From: a virus
Reading direction: 5' to 3' (one strand)
Length of the DNA stretch: 30,461 nucleotides
IMG/VR virus record: IMGVR_UViG_3300025889_000614
Coordinates: 1 to 30,461 of that record
The notes under the pieces were generated by a model. It saw only the letters and a program-made list of their open reading frames with translations. It was not told the DNA's origin and did no database searches. Made by a program: the position numbers and the translations under genes. Shown piece by piece: positions 24,204 to 29,369 of this stretch. Position 1 is the stretch's first letter, and each line of letters opens with the position of its first letter.

Positions 24204-24470
24204 ATGGAACAGACAGAGAAACTAACCAGAGAACAACAAGACGAATTGGCAGGTTATTACGACACATTAGTCCTATACTGGGGTGATGAACTTGAACCAA
24301 TTAGGGAAGTATGTGGTGGATACAATACCATCCAATACTACAACATTCTAAAGGCATTAGACAAGAAACTAACTTGGTTTAGTAAGTTGGGTAAGTATCA
24401 AGCAACTTATTTGAAATTGGTTAGAACAAAAACTGACAAGTTCATAACAAAACTATCTAACGAAGAATAA
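24204..24470 (+). CDS. Unknown small helical protein
   Basis: This 88-aa protein follows the promoter at 24151. It is soluble, mixed-charge and mostly helical (EKLTREQQDELAGYYDTLVLYW, YYNILKALDKKLTWFSKLGKY, KTDKFITKL). The next gene begins one base after its stop, so both are on one transcript that ends at the hairpin at 24788. I do not recognise the family. Confidence 0.7.
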   Translation: MEQTEKLTREQQDELAGYYDTLVLYWGDELEPIREVCGGYNTIQYYNILKALDKKLTWFSKLGKYQATYLKLVRTKTDKFITKLSNEE

Positions 24471-24471
24471 T

Positions 24472-24774
24472 ATGGCAACTATCAAAGAAAGGATAATCGC
24501 TCTTATGACAGAGCATCCCGCATTACGAGAGAAAAAAAGCAAGTTGATTGCATATATGTGGTTACAAGAAGCAGACCAACTAAACATCAGCACTATGAGG
24601 GGTGTATTGGAGGCAATAGCTTTGGGTAAACTATCTTCAAGTGAAACCATTAGACGAACCACTTGTAAGATTTGGGAAGAATATCCACATCTACGTCCAA
24701 CTGAAGAAACTCAAGAAGAGAACAGAAACCTTGAGGAAAGATTACGCCGAGGTCGTGGCGAAATAAACGACTAA
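24472..24774 (+). CDS. Small phage protein with a helical ETIRR motif, possible DNA-binding protein
   Basis: This 100-aa protein starts KERIIALMTEHPALREKKSKLIAYMW and continues with SSSETIRRTTCKIWEEYPHLR. The pattern of 'ii.lm...p.lR.....li...w' followed by 's.etI.R..r.i.e..P.lR' is found in small proteins of many phages and looks like a helix-turn-helix-like fold; the family has no function I can name. The C-terminus is charged (EERLRRGRGE). It closes a two-gene transcript, and the terminator begins 13 bp after its stop. Confidence 0.7.
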   Translation: MATIKERIIALMTEHPALREKKSKLIAYMWLQEADQLNISTMRGVLEAIALGKLSSSETIRRTTCKIWEEYPHLRPTEETQEENRNLEERLRRGRGEIND

Positions 24775-24787
24775 CTGGGTTTTTCAT

Positions 24788-24813
24788 AGGTGGGGGTAAC
24801 ACCCCACCTTTTA
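24788..24813 (+). terminator. Intrinsic terminator
   Basis: AGGTGGGG (24788-24795) pairs with CCCCACCT (24802-24809) around GTAACA and is followed by TTTAT. It ends the transcript of the genes at 24204 and 24472. Confidence 0.85.
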
Positions 24814-24827
24814 TTTCAACTAGTATT

Positions 24828-24968
24828 ATGAAGAGAACAAAACAAACATACGAGGAGAGTTTACCTATTTTTCCATCCCAACGTAGAGAGTTACGTGAGG
24901 ACTTGGATTACATTGTTCAATACAAAATGAACAAGTCAAAAAATATTTTGAAAAAAGTGAAGAAATAG
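24828..24968 (+). CDS. Very small basic protein
   Basis: A 46-codon frame, ATG to TAG. The product is basic, with a mixed N-terminus (MKRTKQTYEESLPIFPSQ) and a Lys-rich C-terminal tail (NKSKNILKKVKK). It lies right after the terminator and ends just before the next promoter, filling the gap neatly. I see no strong promoter of its own, so it may be made by read-through of the hairpin. It may bind nucleic acid. Real but small; no family recognised. Confidence 0.5.
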   Translation: MKRTKQTYEESLPIFPSQRRELREDLDYIVQYKMNKSKNILKKVKK

Positions 24969-24969
24969 T

Positions 24970-25000
24970 TTTGCCAGTAATTTTATGTGTTGTATCTTTG
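24970..25000 (+). promoter_or_regulatory. Bacteroidota-type promoter (TTTG / TATCTTTG)
   Basis: TTTG (24970-24973) lies 19 bp before TATCTTTG (24993-25000). The -33 side reads TTTTGCCAG, a variant of the TTTGGCAG used by the following promoters. The ATG at 25022 is about 21 bp beyond the -7 box, giving a short leader. The -7 box and leader start are shared with the promoter at 26078. Confidence 0.85.
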
Positions 25001-25021
25001 AACCATAATAAAACAGAAACT

Positions 25022-25180
25022 ATGAAAAACTTTGTAAAAATCATCATCGCACTTGGTAAGAAATACGGACAGCACAGCCCCGAACAGATGCGAGCTTGGA
25101 CTTGTGAAACAGAACAAGAATTGAACCAATACGCTGAAATCTTCTTGGGTTCTAACTATGTAAAAAATCTTTCAAAATAA
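25022..25180 (+). CDS. Unknown 52-aa protein
   Basis: The ATG at 25022 is fixed by the promoter at 24970; the longer TTG-started frame would begin inside that promoter's -33 box. The product is helical and soluble, with KIIIALGKKYGQHSPEQMRA and ETEQELNQYAEIFLG. Its last four residues (NLSK) and the DNA after them are identical to the end of the gene at 25892-26077, in a 28-bp exact repeat. Function unknown; the shared gene end points to a cassette boundary. Confidence 0.7.
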   Translation: MKNFVKIIIALGKKYGQHSPEQMRAWTCETEQELNQYAEIFLGSNYVKNLSK

Positions 25181-25189
25181 TTTTGGCAG
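25162..25189 (+). repeat. 28-bp direct repeat, copy 1 (gene end plus next -33 box)
   Basis: Identical to 26059-26086. It covers the codons for the shared NLSK-stop and the TTTTGGCAG box of the next promoter. It joins a gene end to a promoter, the expected product of shuffling gene-plus-promoter cassettes. Confidence 0.85.
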
Positions 25190-25213
25190 AGTAAAAAATC
25201 CTCCTTACCTTTG
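25181..25213 (+). promoter_or_regulatory. Bacteroidota-type promoter; leaderless start predicted
   Basis: TTTTGGCAG (25181-25189) with TTTG at 25182-25185, 20 bp to TACCTTTG (25206-25213). Only AACT separates the -7 box from the ATG at 25218, so the predicted transcription start falls on or beside the start codon. Confidence 0.88.
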
Positions 25214-25224
25214 AACTATGAAAA
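25182..25224 (+). repeat. 43-bp direct repeat, copy 1 (promoter plus start codon)
   Basis: Identical to 25472-25514. It runs from the -33 box through the start codon into the first Lys codons. The genes that follow the two copies are otherwise unrelated. Confidence 0.9.
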
Positions 25225-25484
25225 ACGAAAAATATCAACACGAAATTATTCCTATGAGTGATGTAAAATGTTTTACTGACTTTGGTTGGTATGATTCTTT
25301 ATGTAAAGAAAGAACACTCTACGAAGGTTTATCTTATTTGGTGTGTAATCTCAAAGGTGATGATTACAACACTTATTTTGAGATGTGGGACGAAGAGGGA
25401 TTCATTGGTAATTACTCTATTCCCAACACAGAAAATGGAAAATATATTGTATCAAAATATTTTCAAGAAAGTTTGGCAGAGTAA
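25218..25484 (+). CDS. Unknown acidic 88-aa protein
   Basis: This starts at the ATG placed four bases after the -7 box of the promoter at 25181. The protein is acidic and rich in Tyr, Glu and Asp (FTDFGWYDSLCKERTLYEGLSY, DDYNTYFEMWDEEGFIGNYS). An acidic, aromatic surface like this is compatible with a DNA-mimic or protein-inhibitor role but proves neither. Its last codons carry the -33 box of the next promoter. No family recognised. Confidence 0.7.
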   Translation: MKNEKYQHEIIPMSDVKCFTDFGWYDSLCKERTLYEGLSYLVCNLKGDDYNTYFEMWDEEGFIGNYSIPNTENGKYIVSKYFQESLAE

Positions 25485-25503
25485 AAAATCCTCCTTACCT
25501 TTG
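25472..25503 (+). promoter_or_regulatory. Bacteroidota-type promoter inside the previous gene end; leaderless start predicted
   Basis: TTTGGCAG (25472-25479) lies within the last codons of the gene ending at 25484. TACCTTTG (25496-25503) follows, and the ATG at 25508 comes after AACT. Sequence is identical to the promoter at 25181 through the start codon. Confidence 0.88.
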
Positions 25504-25514
25504 AACTATGAAAA
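25472..25514 (+). repeat. 43-bp direct repeat, copy 2
   Basis: Identical to 25182-25224. The first 13 bases double as the end of the coding region finishing at 25484, so promoter and coding sequence overlap. Confidence 0.9.
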
Positions 25515-25849
25515 CAACAGAGATTTTGGACGAAGTATCCTACAACTATGACGGGTTACACATAATCGGTTGCACCGCAGCAGGTGTGTATGTAAAACCC
25601 ACAGAAGAGATGTTATACCTTCTTTTCACACGAACTATGTGGAATAAGATGCAGAAAGCTTGGTTAGACCAAAAGATGGACTTTTGCACACGTTATGAAC
25701 ACTTCTGCGGGTGGGGTTGTATCCACAGCAAAGTTCAATACGTTTTTGATGGAACTTACGCAGTCCATAATGACGACTTTACAACTGATATGGTAGATGT
25801 TCCCGTGTATAAAGTATTGGACATCTTGGTTGATATGGAACACGGATAA
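25508..25849 (+). CDS. Unknown 113-aa protein
   Basis: This follows the second copy of the 43-bp promoter repeat. The sequence has a beta-rich start (LHIIGCTAAGVYVKPTEEML), a helix with MWNKMQKAWLDQKMDF, then CTRYEHFCGWGCIHSKVQYVF with three Cys and a His that could bind metal, and an acidic helix at the end (VDVPVYKVLDILVDMEHG). It has no membrane segment. Not recognised; likely an early host-takeover or host-interaction protein by position only. Confidence 0.7.
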   Translation: MKTTEILDEVSYNYDGLHIIGCTAAGVYVKPTEEMLYLLFTRTMWNKMQKAWLDQKMDFCTRYEHFCGWGCIHSKVQYVFDGTYAVHNDDFTTDMVDVPVYKVLDILVDMEHG

Positions 25850-25855
25850 AAAAAG

Positions 25856-25887
25856 TTTGGCAGTAACAAGAATAATCATTACCTTTG
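25856..25887 (+). promoter_or_regulatory. Bacteroidota-type promoter; leaderless start predicted
   Basis: TTTGGCAG (25856-25863) lies 20 bp, measured from TTTG, before TACCTTTG (25880-25887), then AACT and the ATG at 25892. The boxes match the promoters at 25181 and 25472, but the spacer differs, showing which bases are conserved. Confidence 0.87.
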
Positions 25888-25891
25888 AACT

Positions 25892-26077
25892 ATGAAAACT
25901 GGAAAAACAGCAAAAGAAAATCTTTACGATATTTTTGATTTTACCTTGATAAACAGTCGTGAATCTCACCCCGCTCGTTTATGGGAAATAATCTGTTGGC
26001 AAAATAATATAGATGAAGATGATGAAAGAATTGGTGAAATATATGATGATTGGTATGAAAAAAATCTTTCAAAATAA
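25892..26077 (+). CDS. Unknown acidic 61-aa protein
   Basis: This is a short, acidic protein (ARLWEIICWQNNIDEDDERI, then GEIYDDWYEKNLSK). The N-terminus is basic (MKTGKTAKENL). The start follows the -7 box by four bases. The gene end shares a 28-bp exact repeat with the gene ending at 25180. The strongly acidic second half is common in small early phage inhibitors, but there is no diagnostic motif. Confidence 0.7.
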   Translation: MKTGKTAKENLYDIFDFTLINSRESHPARLWEIICWQNNIDEDDERIGEIYDDWYEKNLSK

Positions 26078-26086
26078 TTTTGGCAG
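26059..26086 (+). repeat. 28-bp direct repeat, copy 2
   Basis: Identical to 25162-25189, covering the end of the 25892 gene and the -33 box of the promoter at 26078. Confidence 0.85.
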
Positions 26087-26109
26087 TATCAAAATAATCA
26101 GTATCTTTG
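26078..26109 (+). promoter_or_regulatory. Bacteroidota-type promoter (TTTTGGCAG / TATCTTTG)
   Basis: TTTTGGCAG (26078-26086) then TATCTTTG (26102-26109). The -7 box and the bases after it match the promoter at 24970, with a leader of about 20 nt before the ATG at 26133. Confidence 0.87.
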
Positions 26110-26132
26110 AACCATAATAAAATATAAACACA

Positions 26133-26399
26133 ATGACACAAGTAATCCAAGTTCAGTTTCAAGCTCCCAAAGTATGTTCTATGGTAGTTAGTCACAAAGA
26201 AAAAACCCTCAATCTCAAGTTGGATTGGGCATCCGCTGGTTTGGCTGATGTAGTAATCAAAAAAGTCAAAGGTGGATTCACCTATGAAGACAAGCAGATT
26301 GATATGAAACGTGAGTTCATCGGTAAAGGTGGATTGGAATATATGATGTGGGAGTTTGAGCTACCAGCAGTTGTAAAAAATATTCTATTATCTTTATAA
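26133..26399 (+). CDS. Unknown 88-aa protein
   Basis: This product is a compact alpha/beta protein, with strands IQVQFQAPKVCSMVVSHKEK and LNLKLDWAS, a basic middle (DVVIKKVKGGFTYEDKQIDM), then GKGGLEYMMWEFELPAVVKNI. It carries no membrane segment or Cys pair. The promoter at 26078 precedes it and another at 26406 follows, so it is a single-gene transcript. Not recognised. Confidence 0.7.
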   Translation: MTQVIQVQFQAPKVCSMVVSHKEKTLNLKLDWASAGLADVVIKKVKGGFTYEDKQIDMKREFIGKGGLEYMMWEFELPAVVKNILLSL

Positions 26400-26405
26400 T
26401 TTCAC

Positions 26406-26435
26406 TTGACAATCCGTATTTTGTTCGTATATTTA
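26406..26435 (+). promoter_or_regulatory. Promoter, second copy of the TTGACA type
   Basis: TTGACA (26406-26411), 16 bp, then TATATTTA (26428-26435). The first 26 bases equal 24151-24176. Only the -7 side differs, TATAATTG there and TATATTTA here, so the pair is a natural comparison of -7 strength. Confidence 0.7.
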
Positions 26436-26455
26436 GTGTATAAAAAAAATAGATT

Positions 26456-26752
26456 ATGAAAAAAGCAACAAAAAAACAAGTATTGGAGCATTCAGTAGCA
26501 ATGAGCCAAAAGTATTTTGACTTGGTATGGTATGCTCGTAGTGGACACAACGCTCACTTACCTTACGTAGAAGAAGAAAGAAAGAAGATTGAGAAGTTAT
26601 ACTCAAACGAGGTAAACGAATTATCTGGTGATGAAGCAGATTGGACACACGGATTCAACTCTGGAGCTTTGGCAGCATTTAGATTTATCCTAACCATAAT
26701 GGAAGAAGGTATTGAAGAGGCATACCAAGATTTTCCCGAATTAGACAGCTAA
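26456..26752 (+). CDS. Unknown 98-aa helical protein
   Basis: This starts after a 20-base A-rich leader. The product is mainly helical (KKQVLEHSVAMSQKYFDLVW, YVEEERKKIEKLYSNEVNEL, GALAAFRFILTIMEEGIEEA) with a basic N-terminus and acidic C-terminus. The segment DEADWTHGFNSGALAAFRFI, a short His/Gly-containing turn before a helix, is seen in small phage proteins of unknown role. The next gene follows after 16 bases and is probably co-transcribed. Confidence 0.7.
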   Translation: MKKATKKQVLEHSVAMSQKYFDLVWYARSGHNAHLPYVEEERKKIEKLYSNEVNELSGDEADWTHGFNSGALAAFRFILTIMEEGIEEAYQDFPELDS

Positions 26753-26768
26753 AAAAAAAAGTAATAGT

Positions 26769-26981
26769 ATGAAAACAAAAGAAGAACAAATCGTATTTCA
26801 AAACCAGTCACACCTAATCCAAAAGCATTTTGATAATTGTGGTGTCTGTCCAAGCTTGTTGGACATCTGTTTGGCAACTGACCTAATGGTAGAATTTGCA
26901 ACCAAAGGGTATAGCAAAGAACTGAAGGTTCGTTTTGATAATTTTGACAAGTATTTGAATGAAAAATCCAATAAGGGGTAA
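26769..26981 (+). CDS. Unknown 70-aa protein
   Basis: This short protein has a Cys-containing middle (HFDNCGVCPSLLDICLATDL) followed by a basic helix (VEFATKGYSKELKVRFDNFD). The Cys-x-x-Cys plus another Cys could bind zinc or form a redox centre, but no family is evident. It lies behind the 26456 gene with no promoter of its own. About 124 bp without a gene follows before the ParB-like gene. Confidence 0.6.
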   Translation: MKTKEEQIVFQNQSHLIQKHFDNCGVCPSLLDICLATDLMVEFATKGYSKELKVRFDNFDKYLNEKSNKG

Positions 26982-27066
26982 GATTTTTTGTGATAATAAA
27001 TTGGGGGTGTAACGGGATAAATAAATTTATGTAAAAAACGTGTGAGAGTAGAAAGAGAATTTCCCG

Positions 27067-27075
27067 TATCTTTTG
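27067..27075 (+). promoter_or_regulatory. Possible weak -7 element before the ParB-like gene
   Basis: GTATCTTTTGAA here resembles the GTATCTTTGAA of the promoters at 24970 and 26078 with one extra T, but no TTTG is visible 19-20 bp upstream. CGGGA (27013-27017) / TCCCG (27062-27066) and GTGTGA (27040-27045) / TCACAC (27079-27084) bracket it and may be regulator sites. Confidence 0.3.
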
Positions 27076-27105
27076 AAATCACACACAAAGAGTAAAATCA
27101 AAATT

Positions 27106-27879
27106 ATGAATCATTATTTCACTAACACTGAAAAAACGGATATGGTGGTTTACCGCACAAAGAACTATCAACAGTTCAAAATCATCCAATCCAACAGAGA
27201 GCTCGTTCCTTCACACGTAGAACAGTTGAAGGAGAGCATGAAACAAAAAGGGCAATACACGCCCATTATTGTAAAACGCAATGGAGAACTTGTAGAGGGA
27301 CAGCACAGATTGCAAGCAGCAAAAGAACTTGGAATGTCAGTCCTTTATTTGGTTCGTGACTTGGACATCAGCGACATAAGCGAGATGAACAGCAAAAGTA
27401 GAAATTGGAAAAACATTGATTATCTACGTCACTGGGCTAAAAGAGGATACCCTAACTACATGCGTCTTATGGAGATTGCAGAAGAAAACGCTGACTTGAA
27501 TATTGAGGTCAGCAACTACATCATCATCTTTGGTAACGATGGAGCAAAATCATTGGATAACTTCAAACACGGAAAGTTTGCTCTTCAGTTCCAAGAAAGA
27601 GGATTACAAGTTCTACGTATCTATAGAAAGATAAAACAATATTGTGATAACAATCCCAATAACGTCTTCTTTAGAGCACTGGCACACTTGGCTATGTTGG
27701 AAAAAGAAAACAAGTTCAACATAGATAAATTTGTAAAGAAACTCAAAAGAAAGTCCTTTACAAAACCAGTCGCTGGTGGAACATTACGAGATTATCTGTA
27801 TGAGATGGATAAAATCTACAATCTCAATGAACGTTCCAATTTCCAACGTTTGGACATCAAACTAAACGGGAAACACTAA
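27106..27879 (+). CDS. ParB-like protein (ParB/sulfiredoxin fold)
   Basis: I start at the ATG at 27106 (257 aa), since the TTG start at 27073 overlaps the possible -7 element. The N-terminal domain has SNRELVPSHVEQLKESMKQK, then QYTPIIVKRNGELVEGQHRL with the EGQHR box (residues 64-68) that defines the ParB/Srx-like fold, which binds nucleotide in CTP-dependent ParB proteins and cuts DNA in some phage relatives. The C-terminal ~190 residues (NSKSRNWKNIDYLRHWAKRG onward) are helical and basic and may bind DNA. No ParA partner is present, so partitioning is unlikely. A nuclease, transcription regulator or DNA-organising role is more plausible. A strong terminator follows. Confidence 0.8.
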   Translation: MNHYFTNTEKTDMVVYRTKNYQQFKIIQSNRELVPSHVEQLKESMKQKGQYTPIIVKRNGELVEGQHRLQAAKELGMSVLYLVRDLDISDISEMNSKSRNWKNIDYLRHWAKRGYPNYMRLMEIAEENADLNIEVSNYIIIFGNDGAKSLDNFKHGKFALQFQERGLQVLRIYRKIKQYCDNNPNNVFFRALAHLAMLEKENKFNIDKFVKKLKRKSFTKPVAGGTLRDYLYEMDKIYNLNERSNFQRLDIKLNGKH

Positions 27880-27889
27880 ACACCTCAAA

Positions 27890-27917
27890 CCCTCACCCAA
27901 AAGGTGGGGGTTTTTTT
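27890..27917 (+). terminator. Intrinsic terminator after the ParB-like gene
   Basis: CCCTCACC (27890-27897) pairs with GGTGGGGG (27903-27910, one T:G pair) around CAAAA, then seven T. It separates the accessory region from the sigma-factor/packaging operon. Confidence 0.9.
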
Positions 27918-27968
27918 ATTGAAAAAAAACGGAATGTTGATATATTTATTGAAAGATAATATTTAGTA

Positions 27969-28478
27969 ATGACCTTTTTTGAGTGGATAAATTCAAATCA
28001 TAGAGAAGCAATGGATATGGTAAGGAAAATATGTGTTGATAAAGATGCTCAAGATGATTTGTTTCAATGTGTGGTTGAACAGTTATTGGAAAAACCAAAA
28101 AAGATAAATGAAATACCAGATAGTCAAAAGATGTATTACTTTATTAGGGTGGTTAGAAATAACTACAACTCAAAGACAAGTCCCTATCACAAGGTGTATA
28201 GAAAGAACCAGAACCATCATACACCCCTTTTAGAAGAGATTACAGAGGACTTTGCTGATGAGGAGTATAAGGAGACATTACCCGACATAAAATGGGTTTA
28301 TAAACAACTTGAGGAGTTTGATTGGTTTGATAGAGATTTATTCGTTCTATGGTTAGAAATGGGGACACTAACGTCCGTATCAAAACAAACACAGATACCC
28401 CTCAACTCGGTAGGGAGATACATAAATAAAACAAAACAAAAACTAAAAGAATTATGGCAAAGGGAGCTTGGAGATTGA
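27969..28478 (+). CDS. ECF-like sigma factor
   Basis: This 169-aa protein has two helical domains joined by an acidic linker. The N-terminal part (about residues 18-75: KDAQDDLFQCVVEQLLEKPK, then MYYFIRVVRNNYNSKTS) fits sigma region 2, where a 'DDl.Q.v...l' core-binding helix is followed by a DNA-melting helix. The C-terminal part (about 118-166: DLFVLWLEMGTLTSVSKQTQIPLNSVGRYINKTKQKLKEL) fits the region 4 helix-turn-helix that reads the -35 box. It heads the packaging operon, overlapping the next gene by 25 bases, right after a terminator. A phage sigma factor here would switch host RNA polymerase to late promoters. I cannot show its target from this gene alone. Confidence 0.75.
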   Translation: MTFFEWINSNHREAMDMVRKICVDKDAQDDLFQCVVEQLLEKPKKINEIPDSQKMYYFIRVVRNNYNSKTSPYHKVYRKNQNHHTPLLEEITEDFADEEYKETLPDIKWVYKQLEEFDWFDRDLFVLWLEMGTLTSVSKQTQIPLNSVGRYINKTKQKLKELWQRELGD

Positions 28479-28705
28479 CAGAACGAGATGTTCAAGAAAT
28501 TAGAACATTGATAAATGTGGGGCACTATACAGATGGACAGATAGCTGAAAAATACAAGGTATCAAGAGTGCATATTTGGAAGATTAGACACCAACAAAGA
28601 TGGGCGTGGGTAGACACCCCCAAACTATTGTCTGGTTTCAAATCAAAGAAACAAATTGACAAAGTAATAATCGTTTATAAAGATGGAACAAAATTGGAGT
28701 TTTGA
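28454..28705 (+). CDS. Small helix-turn-helix DNA-binding protein
   Basis: This 83-aa protein starts 25 bases inside the sigma-factor gene. RLTERDVQEIRTLINVGHYT followed by DGQIAEKYKVSRVHIWKIRH is a classic helix-turn-helix (residues about 10-45), with the recognition helix SRVHIWKIRH. A Trp-rich segment and a basic beta end follow. The same domain is found next to HNH nucleases and in stand-alone phage regulators. It could regulate the packaging operon or act with the terminase small subunit. The next start lies 23 bases inside its end. Confidence 0.75.
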   Translation: MAKGAWRLTERDVQEIRTLINVGHYTDGQIAEKYKVSRVHIWKIRHQQRWAWVDTPKLLSGFKSKKQIDKVIIVYKDGTKLEF

Positions 28706-28898
28706 GGAGTTGGAATCAGTCCAATCCTTGATGGAAAAAGCACGTTACTCACATGCTGAAAGATTATTGGTATATGACTTATACAACAGAATATTTCGTG
28801 TTCATAAGTCACCAACATCGTGTGGTAAGTGTATGGTGAATACCCTAAACGCACTACGAAGAAAATACGAAGATGAACGAAACAAACGAAACCAATAA
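28683..28898 (+). CDS. Small CxxC phage protein
   Basis: This 71-aa helical protein has the ending SPTSCGKCMVNTLNALRRKYE, a 'T.CG.C....l..l...Y' motif that recurs in small proteins near the terminase in Bacteroidota phages. A single CxxC pair can bind zinc only as a dimer or with other ligands. The gene overlaps both neighbours (28705 and 28873), placing it in the same coupled series. The function is unknown. Confidence 0.65.
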   Translation: MEQNWSFEELESVQSLMEKARYSHAERLLVYDLYNRIFRVHKSPTSCGKCMVNTLNALRRKYEDERNKRNQ

Positions 28899-29304
28899 AA
28901 GGGGAAGACCCGTAGGTAGTAGAAAGAAAAAGATGTCCACAGCAGAGGTGGAAGATTTGTTGACAAACTCATTGGGGGAGATATTGGATAAACATCTGTC
29001 CTATACAGAATACATCAAATGGATTACCAATGAATATGGTATATCCAACCAGATGGCTAATGAGTATTGGTTGAGAACTTGGACACTATTACAAGAGAGA
29101 TATCAGTTGGACAGAGACCAGCTAATAAACAAACATCTGCAGAAATACTGGCAGATATATGACTTGGCACTTGCAAAGGAAGACCTAAACAACGCACGTC
29201 AAACACTCAATGACATCAGCAAGTTATTGGGTATGGCAGAGCCAGAAAAAGTGGACGTGAAACAAGAATTGAAAATCAAATTCAAGTTTGGAATAGACGA
29301 ATAA
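28873..29304 (+). CDS. terS: Terminase small subunit
   Basis: This 143-aa protein has a basic N-terminus (TNKRGRPVGSRKKKMST), then an N-terminal helix-turn-helix-like region (YTEYIKWITNEYGISNQMAN), a coiled-coil-like middle (LQKYWQIYDLALAKEDLNNA), and the ending TLNDISKLLGMAEPEKVDV. The 'L..i.kllGl.epekv.v' ending is typical of small terminase subunits of this group. It recognises the packaging site on phage DNA and loads the large subunit. It lies one methyltransferase gene upstream of terL in a coupled operon. The stop shares a base with the start of a micro-ORF at 29304. Confidence 0.8.
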   Translation: MNETNETNKRGRPVGSRKKKMSTAEVEDLLTNSLGEILDKHLSYTEYIKWITNEYGISNQMANEYWLRTWTLLQERYQLDRDQLINKHLQKYWQIYDLALAKEDLNNARQTLNDISKLLGMAEPEKVDVKQELKIKFKFGIDE

Positions 29305-29369
29305 TGGAAATAATAATTAGCGACCCTGGTGATGAAATGATGGGGGAACACATATACATTAGATTATGA
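29304..29369 (+). CDS. Micro-ORF bridging terS and the methyltransferase
   Basis: A 21-codon frame starts with the A of the terS stop (taATG) and ends in an ATGA overlap with the methyltransferase start. The peptide begins MEIIISDPGDEMMGE and ends in IRL. It fills the gap exactly, with coupled junctions on both sides, so it could serve to keep ribosomes moving from terS to the methyltransferase. It may be a coupling device, a real peptide or chance. Confidence 0.4.
   Translation: MEIIISDPGDEMMGEHIYIRL

Noticed and set aside
25218-26077. Naming the small acidic proteins as anti-CRISPR or anti-restriction proteins.
   Set aside because: Acidic composition and location are suggestive only; no family motif or adjacent regulator gene supports a specific function.
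27106-27879. Plasmid-like partition system based on the ParB-like gene.
   Set aside because: No ParA ATPase gene and no clear centromere-like repeat array are present.
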